From contig CAINSX010000060.1 in assembly GCA_903853185.1 (NCBI GenBank), forward strand, positions 1-12,477: a stretch of DNA of 12,477 nt. The letters run 5' to 3'. This document shows, piece by piece, positions 1-7,806 of this stretch. A program made the position numbers and the translations under genes. The notes below the pieces were generated by a model, which searched no databases, was not told the origin of the DNA, and was given only the letters and a program-made list of their open reading frames with translations. The DNA is from an uncultured Opitutia bacterium (GTDB lineage Bacteria; Verrucomicrobiota; Verrucomicrobiia; Opitutales; UBA953). The first letter of the stretch is position 1; every line of letters starts with the position of its first letter.

Positions 1-1360
1 CGGCCTGGCCCTCCGCGATGGAAAGGCCGCCGAGGACCGCACACCCGGCGGCGAAATCGGTTTTAGCGTTCGCGGCGAAGCCCCAGGCTTGCGCGAGACC
101 GGCGGCCATGGGCAGCCACGACGTCGGCCACGGCTGGTGGTGGCCGTTGTCGCCCCAGGTGGTGAGCAGGATGCCGCGGGCTTCGTGGCGCACGGCGGCG
201 CCGACGGCTTCGGCCTGGTTGGTCAACGCGTTGTCGAGTCGTCCGGTGAAGCTCTGCCAGGCGCTCGTGCCCGGTGCGACGAGATAGGCACGGCCTAATT
301 CGCGGAGCCGTCCGCATTGTTCCTTAAACGGATGCCCGGCGTCATAACCCCAGACGACGGGCACGGCGTCGGCCGGCGCATCCTGAGCGAGAGCGAGGTC
401 TTCGAGGAGGATGTCGCCCCAGAACTGCACGGTGCGGCCACGGTCACGCCCGAGCGCGCACAGCTTCTTAAGATGATCGAGGTAGACGCGATGCTTGCCG
501 CGTTCGGCGACGGCTTGCTTGCTGAAACCTTGACCGAGTTCCCATGGTTCGTCTCCGCCGATGTTCACTTGGCGGCTGTGGAAGTTCGGCAGGTAGCCGT
601 CGAGGAGTTCCGCGGCGAAGTCGACGGAAGTCTGATCGGGGCGCAGCGTCCCGGGGAATTCCTTGAACTGTCCGGTGAGCGGATGAACCCATCCTTCCGG
701 GCACTCGGCCATCGCGCGGTAGCGTGGATGCCGCAGCCAGCGCTCCATATGCCCGAAGGTGTTGAGGTTCGGGACCAACTCGATGCCGACGGCCGCGCAC
801 GCGTCGTCGAGTTCACGGATCTCCGCTGGCGTCAGCGGCGAGGCGTCTTTCCAGGCGTCTTCGTGCCCGGGGAACGCGAACGTGTGTTCGATGTAGAGCT
901 GGAGCTGGTTGACGCGCAGGCGGCCGAGCGCGCGGATGAGGTCGAGGAGCTCGGCTTGCGTGGGCACGCGTGTGCGCGAGATGTCGACCATGAAGCCGCG
1001 CACGGGCAGGTCGGGCGAGTCGGTGATCTCGAGGTGGGGCAGTTCGTCGGGATATTGTTCGGCGATCTGGCGGAGGGTCTGCGCACCGTAGAGCAGGCCA
1101 TGCGCGTCGCCCGCATTAAGCCGGATGCCGCTGGCGAGAATTTCGATATGATAGCCTTCGGCGCCGCGCGCGGGCTTGTGGACGATCCGGCAGGCGCCGT
1201 CGGCCGCCTGGGCCAAAGCCGCCCGGGCTTGGTCCAGAGTCGTCGGCAGGCTCTTTATAAAGAGCGCGGTCAGGTGGGGCAGGGGCGGCACCTTGAGCCA
1301 GCCCCCGCGGAGGGTCAGTTCCCTCGGACGGGGGAAGAACGTGAGCACCGGAAGGGCCAT
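1..1360 (-). CDS. Glycoside hydrolase family 20-type protein (beta-N-acetylhexosaminidase-like), 3' end outside window
   Basis: The frame starts at ATG 1360, the first ATG after an in-frame TAG, and stays open for 453 codons to the left edge, so the C-terminus is missing. An N-terminal alpha/beta part (about residues 1-120, ending in a LLYGAQTLRQ-like segment) precedes a TIM-barrel part that begins near 'DLPVRGFMVDISR'. The motif NIGGDE lies at about residues 266-271; in GH20 enzymes the Asp-Glu pair of this motif (here D270-E271) is catalytic and serves substrate-assisted hydrolysis of N-acetylhexosaminides. Other GH20-like segments are 'NQLQLYIEHTF' and 'NLNTFGHMERW'. The usual His of HxGGDE is Asn here. 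I see no signal peptide (it begins MALPVLTFFPRP), so it is probably cytoplasmic. No Shine-Dalgarno is visible; the upstream bases are pyrimidine-rich. It is divergent from the cytochrome gene at 1480. The family call is good; the substrate is not shown. Confidence 0.85.
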   Translation of the reverse strand, partial: MALPVLTFFPRPRELTLRGGWLKVPPLPHLTALFIKSLPTTLDQARAALAQAADGACRIVHKPARGAEGYHIEILASGIRLNAGDAHGLLYGAQTLRQIAEQYPDELPHLEITDSPDLPVRGFMVDISRTRVPTQAELLDLIRALGRLRVNQLQLYIEHTFAFPGHEDAWKDASPLTPAEIRELDDACAAVGIELVPNLNTFGHMERWLRHPRYRAMAECPEGWVHPLTGQFKEFPGTLRPDQTSVDFAAELLDGYLPNFHSRQVNIGGDEPWELGQGFSKQAVAERGKHRVYLDHLKKLCALGRDRGRTVQFWGDILLEDLALAQDAPADAVPVVWGYDAGHPFKEQCGRLRELGRAYLVAPGTSAWQSFTGRLDNALTNQAEAVGAAVRHEARGILLTTWGDNGHHQPWPTSWLPMAAGLAQAWGFAANAKTDFAAGCAVLGGLSIAEGQA

Positions 1361-1479
1361 GGGAGGAGGGTTAGCCCCCGGAAGCGGACGGGCAAGACGC
1401 TAAGATGGCCTCCGCCGACGCTTCCCGCTTGGAACAAACCCGGGTTGTCCTACATCTACTCCCTTACCCCGCTACACCC
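1361..1479. promoter_or_regulatory. Divergent intergenic region between the glycosidase and cytochrome genes
   Basis: Both outward genes must be transcribed from this 119-base spacer. It holds a perfect 10-base palindrome, AACCCGGGTT (1437-1446), which could be an operator or chance in GC-rich DNA. A weak pair TTGGAA (about 1430-1435) and TACATC (about 1452-1457), 16 bases apart, could serve the rightward gene, but it is far from consensus. The bases just before ATG 1480 are pyrimidine-rich (CTCCCTTACCCC) with no Shine-Dalgarno. None of the repeated modules of the other spacers is present. Confidence 0.3.
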
Positions 1480-4400
1480 ATGGCACGCTCATCCCTTGGC
1501 CTTCTCTTCCTCGCCGCCGCGGCGCAGGCGGTCCCCGAAGGCTTCACCATCCACGAATACGTCGGCACGAAGCAGGAGCCGGAGCTCTACCCGACCGCCC
1601 TCTCCGCTGCCGCCAATGGAGACCTCTATATCTCCTCCGACAAGAACGGTTCGCTGGGCCACACGCCCGGACTCGGCCGTATCCTGATCGCCCGTGACAC
1701 CAAGGGCACCGGCGTCGCCGATACGATGATCGAGTTCACCAAGGTCGATAGCCCCCGCGGTGGCCACATCCTCAACGGGTCCTTCTACCTGGTTCACCCT
1801 CCCTTCCTCAGCGTCTATCGCGACAAGGACGGCGACGGCAAGGCTGACGAAGAAATCGTCCTCGTCGAAGGCCTCGGCGGCGGCATCGAGCACCCTCGCG
1901 GCGCCGACCACACCACGAACAGCTGCCGCATGGGCATCGACGGCTGGCTCTACATCGCCGTCGGCGACTTCGGCGCCGGCATCCTCAAGGACATGGACGG
2001 CGCCAAGGGCCGCGACGGCAAGCGTGTCACGCTTTACGGCGGCGGCGTCATGCGCGTCCGCCCCGACGGTTCTGAGCTCGAGATCTACTCGGAGATGACC
2101 CGCAACATCGTGGACATCGCGATCTCCCCCGCGATGGACATCTTCTCCCGCGACAACACCAACGACGGAAAGGGCTGGAACACGCGCTTCCACCACTTCA
2201 CGTCGCTCTCCAATCCCGGCTATCCCCGTCTTTATAAGAACTTCATCGACGAGCTGGCTCCCCCTCTCGCCGACTACGGCGGCGGCTCCGGCACCGGCGC
2301 GCTCTACCTGAGCGAGCCCGGCTTCCCCGGTAACTACGGCGAATCCCTCTTCACCTGCGATTGGACGACCGGCACACTGCATCGCCATCCGCTCAAGCCG
2401 TTCGAATCCACCTTCATCGCCCAGCAGGAGACCTTTGAGAAGGCTCCGCATGCGATTGACCTCGAGGTCGACGCCAATTCGAAGCTCTACTTCGCCGACT
2501 GGCGAGGCGGCGTCTTCAACTACCAGGGCGCCGGCAAGCAGGTCGGCCTGATCCAGCAGATCCTTCCGGTCGGCACGACGCCGAACAAATACGTCGACGT
2601 GACCAAGGCCGCCGCTTCCGAACTTCCGGGTCTGCTCCGCTCCAAGAGCGCGGTGCAGCGCCTCGAGACCTCGCGTCGCCTCATCGAGAACGACCACGCC
2701 GACCAGGCGCCCGCCGTCCTCGCCGTCGCCGCCGACACGAAGGAAGCCGCCTATTCCCGCATCGCCGCGATCTTCACCTACAAGCAGATGCTCGGCGCCA
2801 AGGCCAATGCGGCCCTCGTCGGCCTCGTGAAGGATGACGTCGTGCGCGAGTACGCCCTGCGCGCCCTCGCCGACCGCGCTTCCCAGCTCGACGGCGTGCC
2901 CACGCAGCCGTTTGTCGACGCCCTGAAGGATGCCAATCCGCGCGTTCGTCTGCAGGCCCTCATCGGCCTCCAGCGCCTCGGTGCCAAAGACGCGTCCGCC
3001 GCGATCATCGCCGCCGCCGCCACCTGGCCTACCAACGAAGCCAAGCTCGAAGAAGGCGCTCACTACCGACTGACCCATACCGCGATCAACGCCCTGATCA
3101 AGCTCGGCGACGAGAAGGCCGCCCTCGAAGCCGCCTCCGACCCTGCCAAGCGCTACGTCGCCTTCCGCGTCCTGCAGGCGCTGCACACCGACGCCTCCGT
3201 CGACGGCGTGATCGCGCTGTCACAGAAGGGCGATGAAGCCACGCGCATCGCCGCCGTCGGCGCCCTCGCCCGTCTCTACCACGTTGAGAAGCCTTGGAAT
3301 TACAAGGATTGGTGGAGCACCCGCCCGGATGACCGCGGCCCGTACTTCGAGCCTGCCGAATGGTCCGCGACCCCGCGCATCCATGCCGCCATCGAAGCCG
3401 CCTACCCGAAGCTCCCTAGCAACCAGCGTATGGCCTCGCTCGAAGTCCTCTCGAAGAACCGCATCGCGATCTCCGGACTCAAGCTCGAAGGCGTCGATCC
3501 GCTCCGCCTCGCGATTGCCTCCGGCAACCTCCGTCCGTCCGACGTCCTCCTGCTCACTGACGCCGCCGTCCAGGCCAAGCGCTCCTGGAAGGAGAAGATC
3601 GAATGCTTCAAGGCTCTCCACGTGATCGACATCGCCCAAGGCGATAAGGGCGACCCCTACTTCCCGAACCGCCTGAAGATCCTTGGCGCATGGTCCAAGG
3701 ACTCGGCCGCTCCCGGCGAAGCCATCCAGCTCGTCAACGAGTTCGTCTATGATTCCGAGCGCTTCAAGCAGGTCGGTAAGCTCCGCTCGCTCGCCGACGG
3801 CGCCGACGACGCCACCTCGACGATCCTCTGGAAGGCGCTCTTTAACGTGCTCAACAGCCCGCTGTCCAAGCCCGACCAGAAGAAGTCCGTCCAGAACCTC
3901 GTGAACAAGAACCCGCGCGACCTCGGCTTCTTCTACGCCATCGCCGACCTCGGCCTGACCGGTTTCGACAAGCAGCTCGAGGCGGGCATGAAGGGCGACA
4001 ACGCCCTCCAGAACAACGCCGCGAAGGCCGCCCTCGAGGCGGGCAAGAAGGCGCTCGCCCGCAAGGGCAAGAAGATCGCGCAGCTCGATCTGGCCGATGT
4101 CACCAAGGCCGTCCTCAAGGGACATGGCAACGTGAAGCAGGGTCAGCAGCTCTTCACCAAGCAGGGTTGCGTCGCCTGTCACGCCATCGATCTCGCCGCC
4201 GAACAGAAGGGGCCCTACCTCGGTGCCGCCGGTGCGAAATTCCCTCGCGAATACCTCGTCGAGTCCGTGCTCTACCCGAACAAGGTCGTCGCCCAAGGTT
4301 TCCAAACCATCCAGTTTGACCTGAAGGATGGCACCGCGCAGATGGGCTTCGTCACCGGCGAGGCCGATGGCGTCATCACCCTCCGCAATATCGCCGGCCA

Positions 4401-4548
4401 GGTCTTCAAGCTCAAGCGCGCAGACGTGAAGGAAGAGAAGCATCTCCCGCAGTCCATGATGCCGGAAGGCCTCGCGGCTGGCCTCACGGTCGAGGAACTC
4501 ACCTCGCTGATCGAGTATCTCGGCACGCTGAAGTCGATCGGAGGCTGA
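1480..4548 (+). CDS. Exported PVC-type heme-binding protein: propeller dehydrogenase-like domain, HEAT repeats, c-type cytochrome
   Basis: I chose ATG 1480 because it gives a clear signal peptide (MARSSLGLLFLAAAAQA, cleavage near residue 17); an upstream in-frame ATG at 1405 would bury it. Residues about 18-365 look like the beta-propeller 'putative membrane-bound dehydrogenase' domain of planctomycetes and verrucomicrobia, related to PQQ-dependent sugar dehydrogenases. It carries a Ca-binding-like loop DKDGDGKAD (residues 115-123). Residues about 370-870 are Ala/Leu-rich helical HEAT-like repeats. The C-terminal part (about 880-1022) is a c-type cytochrome: CVACH at 897-901 binds heme, and MMPEGL (from M993) is the typical distal Met region of the PVC heme-binding domain. 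The 1022-residue size is usual for this architecture. It probably works in the periplasm, oxidising a sugar-like substrate or relaying electrons. Substrate and cofactor are unknown. It stands alone, with a terminator directly downstream. Confidence 0.93.
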   Translation: MARSSLGLLFLAAAAQAVPEGFTIHEYVGTKQEPELYPTALSAAANGDLYISSDKNGSLGHTPGLGRILIARDTKGTGVADTMIEFTKVDSPRGGHILNGSFYLVHPPFLSVYRDKDGDGKADEEIVLVEGLGGGIEHPRGADHTTNSCRMGIDGWLYIAVGDFGAGILKDMDGAKGRDGKRVTLYGGGVMRVRPDGSELEIYSEMTRNIVDIAISPAMDIFSRDNTNDGKGWNTRFHHFTSLSNPGYPRLYKNFIDELAPPLADYGGGSGTGALYLSEPGFPGNYGESLFTCDWTTGTLHRHPLKPFESTFIAQQETFEKAPHAIDLEVDANSKLYFADWRGGVFNYQGAGKQVGLIQQILPVGTTPNKYVDVTKAAASELPGLLRSKSAVQRLETSRRLIENDHADQAPAVLAVAADTKEAAYSRIAAIFTYKQMLGAKANAALVGLVKDDVVREYALRALADRASQLDGVPTQPFVDALKDANPRVRLQALIGLQRLGAKDASAAIIAAAATWPTNEAKLEEGAHYRLTHTAINALIKLGDEKAALEAASDPAKRYVAFRVLQALHTDASVDGVIALSQKGDEATRIAAVGALARLYHVEKPWNYKDWWSTRPDDRGPYFEPAEWSATPRIHAAIEAAYPKLPSNQRMASLEVLSKNRIAISGLKLEGVDPLRLAIASGNLRPSDVLLLTDAAVQAKRSWKEKIECFKALHVIDIAQGDKGDPYFPNRLKILGAWSKDSAAPGEAIQLVNEFVYDSERFKQVGKLRSLADGADDATSTILWKALFNVLNSPLSKPDQKKSVQNLVNKNPRDLGFFYAIADLGLTGFDKQLEAGMKGDNALQNNAAKAALEAGKKALARKGKKIAQLDLADVTKAVLKGHGNVKQGQQLFTKQGCVACHAIDLAAEQKGPYLGAAGAKFPREYLVESVLYPNKVVAQGFQTIQFDLKDGTAQMGFVTGEADGVITLRNIAGQVFKLKRADVKEEKHLPQSMMPEGLAAGLTVEELTSLIEYLGTLKSIGG

Positions 4549-4567
4549 CGCGGCGCCTTGCGCCGCG
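4549..4567 (+). repeat. Stop-codon-anchored hairpin, copy 1
   Basis: A perfect 8-bp stem, CGCGGCGC / GCGCCGCG, with loop CTT starts on the first base after the TGA of the cytochrome gene. Equivalent hairpins with different stem sequences follow the stop codons of ahcY, the desaturase, the HEAT gene and the ThuA gene. Confidence 0.8.
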
Positions 4568-4568
4568 T

Positions 4569-4609
4569 GGGTCACGTGGGCAAGGGGACACGGTGACATG
4601 GGGAAGTGA
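4569..4609 (+). repeat. Linker repeat A, copy 1 (41 bases)
   Basis: It starts GGGTCACGTGGGCAAGGGG and contains the palindrome CACGTG and an inverted GTCAC...GTGAC pair. It differs from the copy at 7690-7730 at 2 of 41 positions, and from 9465-9501 at 2 of 37. It sits between the stop-codon hairpin and the terminator. Its function is unknown. Confidence 0.85.
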
Positions 4610-4640
4610 AGAGGGCGCCTACGGGCGCCCTCTTTGTTTG
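4609..4640 (+). terminator. Rho-independent terminator of the cytochrome gene
   Basis: An 11-bp stem (4609-4619 with 4624-4634), core AGGGCGCC / GGCGCCCT, has loop TACG and the tail TTTGTTTG. The same core recurs at 7733-7756, 9508-9531 and, on the minus strand, 10706-10728. This is the longest stem of the set. Confidence 0.85.
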
Positions 4641-4673
4641 GGTAGGGTCAGGACCGCGTCACGACATGGCTGT
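4641..4673 (+). repeat. Post-terminator module G, copy 1 (33 bases)
   Basis: It begins GGTAGGGTCAGGACCGCG and continues with TCACGACATGGCTGT. It matches 7769-7801 at 31 of 33 positions and lies in the same place after the terminator. A looser version (TCAGGACTACGTCATG-like) follows the terminator at 9508-9531. Confidence 0.75.
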
Positions 4674-4681
4674 ACCTATTC

Positions 4682-4760
4682 TCAGGTGTCGGGTGTCGGC
4701 CCCCTGGGCATCGGCATTTCGGGTGTCGGCATTTCGGCTATCGGCTGCCGGCTTCAGGAT
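4682..4760. repeat. Degenerate TCGG-type tandem repeats
   Basis: This stretch repeats short words: GGTGTCGG three times and CGGCATTTCGG twice, with ATCGGC variants. Read on the minus strand it gives ACCCGA/GCCGA words like those at 11766-11830. No gene is credible here: open frames in this part have low-complexity, repeat-derived translations. Confidence 0.6.
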
Positions 4761-4812
4761 CCTGCGGCCGACTCCCGAACGGCCGGAGCCTGCACTCCCG
4801 GTTCCCGTGCCC

Positions 4813-4831
4813 GTCACCTGTCACCCGAAAT
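4813..4831 (+). repeat. Short shared word, copy 1 (19 bases)
   Basis: GTCACCTGTCACCCGAAAT is repeated with one change (T for C) at 10569-10587. A shorter relative (GGGACCTGAAATTG) is near 11817-11830. Confidence 0.6.
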
Positions 4832-4840
4832 CTCGTCCGG

Positions 4841-4947
4841 CTTCGCAGCAGTTCCCCCATGCCAGCCTGTCCCCTCGCGGCCCAGCCGCGCCTGCTTCGC
4901 AGCCTGCCAGCATGCCAGCAGTTCCCCCGGGCGGCTTTTAGCCGCCC
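4841..4947 (+). repeat. Two linker-E copies in tandem, each ending in a hairpin
   Basis: Copy one (4841-4890) begins CTTCGCAGCAG, contains ATGCCAGC, and ends CCCCTCGCGG plus a GCCGCG arm. Copy two (4895-4947) begins CTTCGCAGCCTGCCAGCATG and ends in a perfect 8-bp hairpin, GGGCGGCT / AGCCGCCC, with loop TTT (4929-4947). Related copies are at 7962-8010, 10460-10510 (minus) and, shorter, 10424-10457 (minus) and 10742-10786. In other copies this orientation lies at the 3' side of a leftward gene. Here the gene to the right is rightward metK, so these look like orphan copies. I see no SAM or SAH riboswitch here. Confidence 0.7.
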
Positions 4948-5024
4948 TATGACATATCCTCCTATCTGGATACTTGGATGCTCACTTGCCTTCCCCTCGG
5001 TTACCCTTTTGTTTCCCTGACCTT

Positions 5025-6206
5025 ATGGCCTCCCATGCCTCCTACATCTTCTCGTCCGAATCCGTCGGCGAGGGCCACCCCGATAAGGTTGCCGACAGCA
5101 TCTCGGATTCCGTCCTCGACGCCTGCTACGCGCAGGACCGTTTCTCCCGCGTCGCCTGCGAGACCCTGGTCAAGAGCGACCACGTGGTCATCGCCGGCGA
5201 ACTCACGACCAAGGCGAAGGTCAACTTCGAGGAAGTGGTCCGCGCCGCAATCCGTGAGATCGGCTATGTGAACGACGACGACGTCTTCCACGCCGACAAG
5301 GTCTTCATCACGAACCTGCTCACGAAGCAGTCCCCCGATATCGCCCAGGGCGTCGACGAGCGTAAGGCCGAAGGCAAGAAGCACGCCCAGATGGGCGCCG
5401 GCGACCAAGGCATCATGTTCGGCTACGCCACCACCGAGACCCCTGAGCTCATGCCGGCCCCGGTGATGTTCGCCCACCGCCTCAACCGCGAGCTGGCCCG
5501 CCTCCGCAAGTCCGGCGCCAAGGGCACCGAGTGGATCCGCCCTGACTGCAAGTCTCAGGTCGCCGTCCGTTATGAAGACGGCCGCCCGGTCGCCATCGAG
5601 AACGTGGTCATCTCGACCCAGCACACCGCTGATGTCTCCCATCGCCAGATTGAGAAGTTCTGCATCGAGCAGGTCATCCGCAAGAGCCTCCCGAAATCCC
5701 TCGTCAGCAAGAAGACCGAATACCTGATCAACCCGACCGGACGTTTCGTCGTCGGCGGCCCCCAGGGCGACTGCGGCCTCACCGGCCGCAAGATCATCGT
5801 CGACTCCTACGGAGGCATGGGTCGCCACGGCGGCGGCGCTTTCTCCGGCAAGGATCCGACCAAGGTCGACCGTTCCGCGGCCTACATGGCCCGCTGGGTC
5901 GCCAAGCATATCGTCGCGTCCGGCGCCGCCGAGCGTTGCGAACTGCAGGTCGCCTACGCGATCGGCCACCCGGAGCCGACCAGCATCCATCTCGACACCT
6001 TTGGTACGGGCGAAGTCTCCGACGAACAGATCCTCGCCGCGGTGAAGGCGACGTTCCTCTTCAATCCGGCCGAGATCATCCGCCAGCTTGACCTGCGTCG
6101 TCCGATCTACCGCGCTTCCACCCACTACGGCCACTTCGGCAAGAAGGGCCTGCCTTGGGAAGTCACCTCGAAGCTCGCCGCCTTCCATAAGGCCCTGAGC
6201 AAGTAA
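5025..6206 (+). CDS. metK: S-adenosylmethionine synthetase
   Basis: It makes S-adenosylmethionine from methionine and ATP, releasing phosphate and pyrophosphate; it is cytosolic and usually tetrameric. ATG 5025 gives a 393-residue protein starting MASHASYIFSSESVGEGHPDK, the usual family N-terminus; the upstream in-frame start at 4974 adds a non-conserved leader. Family signatures are HPDK at 18-21, GAGDQGIMFGYA from 124, and the phosphate-binding loop GGGAFSGKDPTKVDRSAAY from 269. Length is close to the family norm (about 385-400). It lies 46 bases ahead of ahcY with no terminator between them, so the two are probably co-transcribed. The leader (GTTTCCCTGACCTT) is pyrimidine-rich without a Shine-Dalgarno. 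Confidence 0.97.
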   Translation: MASHASYIFSSESVGEGHPDKVADSISDSVLDACYAQDRFSRVACETLVKSDHVVIAGELTTKAKVNFEEVVRAAIREIGYVNDDDVFHADKVFITNLLTKQSPDIAQGVDERKAEGKKHAQMGAGDQGIMFGYATTETPELMPAPVMFAHRLNRELARLRKSGAKGTEWIRPDCKSQVAVRYEDGRPVAIENVVISTQHTADVSHRQIEKFCIEQVIRKSLPKSLVSKKTEYLINPTGRFVVGGPQGDCGLTGRKIIVDSYGGMGRHGGGAFSGKDPTKVDRSAAYMARWVAKHIVASGAAERCELQVAYAIGHPEPTSIHLDTFGTGEVSDEQILAAVKATFLFNPAEIIRQLDLRRPIYRASTHYGHFGKKGLPWEVTSKLAAFHKALSK

Positions 6207-6252
6207 CTTATCCCCTATACTCGATACTCCAAACTCTTGTCCCCTCGCTCTT

Positions 6253-7668
6253 ATGTCCAAAAAATTCACTGATTTCAAAGTAGCAGACCTCGGCCTCGCC
6301 GAATGGGGCCGCAAGGAACTCCAGGTCGCCGAGCACGAGATGCCTGGCCTGATGGCCCTGCGCGCCAAGCACGGCAAGCGTAAGCCCCTCAAGGGTGTCC
6401 GCATCGCCGGCTCGCTGCACATGACCATCCAGACGGCCGTCCTCATCGAGACGCTCGTCGACCTCGGCGCCGACGTGCGCTGGGCCTCGTGCAATATCTT
6501 CTCCACGCAGGACCACGCCGCCGCGGCCATCGCCAAGGCCGGCATCCCGGTCTTCGCCTGGAAGGGCGAGAACCTCGTCGAATACTGGGAGTGCACGATG
6601 AAGGCGCTCACCTGGCCCAACGGCGACGGCCCTGAACTGATCGTCGACGACGGTGGTGACGCCACGCTCCTCATCCACAAGGGCTACGAGCTCGAGAACG
6701 GCTCGAAGTGGGCCTGGTCCGCTTCCGAGTCCGAAGAAGAGCAGATCATCAAGAACCTGCTTAAGAAGGTCGCGAAGGAAAAGCCCGGCCACTGGCATAA
6801 AGTCGTGAAGAGCTGGAAGGGCGTCTCGGAAGAGACCACCACCGGCGTGAAGCGTCTCTACCGCATGCTCGAAGAGGGCTCCCTCCTCGTGCCGACGGTC
6901 AACGTCAACGACACCGCCACGAAGTCGAAGTTCGATAATCTCTACGGCTGCCGCGAATCCCTCGTCGACGGTATCAAGCGTGCGACCGACGTCATGATCG
7001 CCGGCAAGGTCGCCCTCGTCATCGGTTACGGCGACGTCGGCAAGGGCTCGGCCCAGTCGCTCCGCGGCCTCGGCGCCACGGTCCAGATCGCCGAGATCGA
7101 CCCGATCTGCGCCCTGCAGGCTGCGATGGAAGGCTTCCGCGTCGTGACCGTTGAAGATACCCTCGGCAAGACCGACATCTACGTCACCGCCACGGGCAAC
7201 AAGGACATCATCACGCTCGAGCACCTGACCAAGATGAAGGACCAGGCCATCGTCTGTAACATCGGCCACTTCGACAACGAGATCCAGGTCACGCGTCTCA
7301 ACACCTTCAAGGGTGCGAAGAAGGACACCATCAAGCCGCAGGTCGACCGCTACACGTTCAAGGACGGCCGCCAGCTCTACATGCTCGCCGAAGGTCGCCT
7401 CGTGAACCTCGGTTGCGCCACGGGCCATCCGAGCTACGTGATGTCGACCTCTTTCACTAATCAAGTCCTCGCCCAGCTGCATCTCTGGGAGACCCGCGCA
7501 CAGGCCAAGCCCGGCGTCGTCGTCCTCCCGAAGCACCTCGACGAAGAAGTCGCCCGCCTCCACCTCGGCAAGCTCGGCGCCAAGCTGACCAAGCTCTCGA
7601 AGGAACAGGCCGCCTACATCGGCGTGAAGCAGTCCGGCCCGTTCAAGCCCGATAGCTATCGTTACTAA
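6253..7668 (+). CDS. ahcY: Adenosylhomocysteinase (S-adenosylhomocysteine hydrolase)
   Basis: It reversibly hydrolyses S-adenosylhomocysteine to adenosine and homocysteine, using tightly bound NAD, and so clears the product inhibitor of methyltransferases. The 471-residue protein has the substrate-domain motif SLHMTIQTAVL (S54-H56), VDDGGDATLL (from about 131), the NAD-binding loop GYGDVGKGSAQSLRGLG (from 258), GCATGHPSYVMS near the end of the cofactor domain, and the conserved C-terminal tail ending KPDSYRY (465-471). It contains the segment of about 40 extra residues (around 150-190) found in many bacterial members. It follows metK by 46 bases, so the pair makes and recycles the methyl donor cycle. 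The repeat-type hairpin starts one base after its TAA. Confidence 0.97.
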   Translation: MSKKFTDFKVADLGLAEWGRKELQVAEHEMPGLMALRAKHGKRKPLKGVRIAGSLHMTIQTAVLIETLVDLGADVRWASCNIFSTQDHAAAAIAKAGIPVFAWKGENLVEYWECTMKALTWPNGDGPELIVDDGGDATLLIHKGYELENGSKWAWSASESEEEQIIKNLLKKVAKEKPGHWHKVVKSWKGVSEETTTGVKRLYRMLEEGSLLVPTVNVNDTATKSKFDNLYGCRESLVDGIKRATDVMIAGKVALVIGYGDVGKGSAQSLRGLGATVQIAEIDPICALQAAMEGFRVVTVEDTLGKTDIYVTATGNKDIITLEHLTKMKDQAIVCNIGHFDNEIQVTRLNTFKGAKKDTIKPQVDRYTFKDGRQLYMLAEGRLVNLGCATGHPSYVMSTSFTNQVLAQLHLWETRAQAKPGVVVLPKHLDEEVARLHLGKLGAKLTKLSKEQAAYIGVKQSGPFKPDSYRY

Positions 7669-7669
7669 G

Positions 7670-7688
7670 CGCGGCGTGAAGCGCCGCG
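7670..7688 (+). repeat. Stop-codon-anchored hairpin, copy 2
   Basis: Stem CGCGGCG / CGCCGCG (7 bp) with loop TGAAG, one base after the TAA of ahcY. The string TAAGCGCGGCG is shared with the 3' end of the desaturase gene. Confidence 0.8.
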
Positions 7689-7689
7689 A

Positions 7690-7730
7690 GGGTCACGTGG
7701 GCAAGGGGACATGGTGACACGGGGAAGTGA
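7690..7730 (+). repeat. Linker repeat A, copy 2
   Basis: Same 41-base module as 4569-4609, with two differences (a C/T swap at each of two sites). It occupies the same position between hairpin and terminator. Confidence 0.85.
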
Positions 7731-7732
7731 TG

Positions 7733-7762
7733 AGGGCGCCTGCGGGCGCCCTTTTTGTTTGG
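7733..7762 (+). terminator. Rho-independent terminator of the metK-ahcY operon
   Basis: Stem AGGGCGCC (7733-7740) / GGCGCCCT (7745-7752) with loop TGCG, then TTTTT (7752-7756) and GTTTGG. It is the only good terminator after metK or ahcY, which supports one transcript for both. Confidence 0.87.
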
Positions 7763-7768
7763 TAGCTA

Positions 7769-7801
7769 GGTAGGGTCGGGACCGCGTCACGACATAGCTG
7801 T
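7769..7801 (+). repeat. Post-terminator module G, copy 2
   Basis: Matches 4641-4673 at 31 of 33 positions. A short TAGCTAGG stretch separates it from the terminator tail. Confidence 0.75.
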
Positions 7802-7806
7802 CTCGG

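Noticed and set aside
317..1687. Plus-strand frame (456 codons) opposite the glycosidase
   Set aside because: The minus strand encodes a clear GH20 fold with NIGGDE. The plus frame has no family features and ends in a basic/Pro/Ser-rich tail inside the cytochrome gene.
1489..3186. Long minus-strand frame (565 codons) inside the cytochrome gene
   Set aside because: It is a shadow of GC-biased codons in the real gene: low-complexity V/G/E/D-rich translation with no recognisable domain, whereas the plus strand has a signal peptide, CXXCH and family motifs.
3220..4599. Minus-strand frame (459 codons) over the end of the cytochrome gene
   Set aside because: Shadow frame; its first residues come from the linker A repeat and the rest has a repetitive acidic/Leu-rich composition.
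4841..4947. CRISPR array
   Set aside because: The repeated words are short, irregularly spaced and hairpin-linked, with no constant repeat/spacer pattern and no cas gene.
4593..4952. Plus-strand small frames after the cytochrome gene (119 and 111 codons)
   Set aside because: They run through the terminator, module G, TCGG words and linker-E copies; the translation is repeat-derived.
4549..5024. SAM or SAH riboswitch upstream of metK
   Set aside because: I looked for kink-turn and pseudoknot cores of known classes and saw only repeat hairpins. A covariance-model search of 4549-5024 and 6207-6252 would settle it.
5001..7563. Minus-strand frames (559 and 451 codons) over metK and ahcY
   Set aside because: Antisense shadows of two unmistakable conserved genes.
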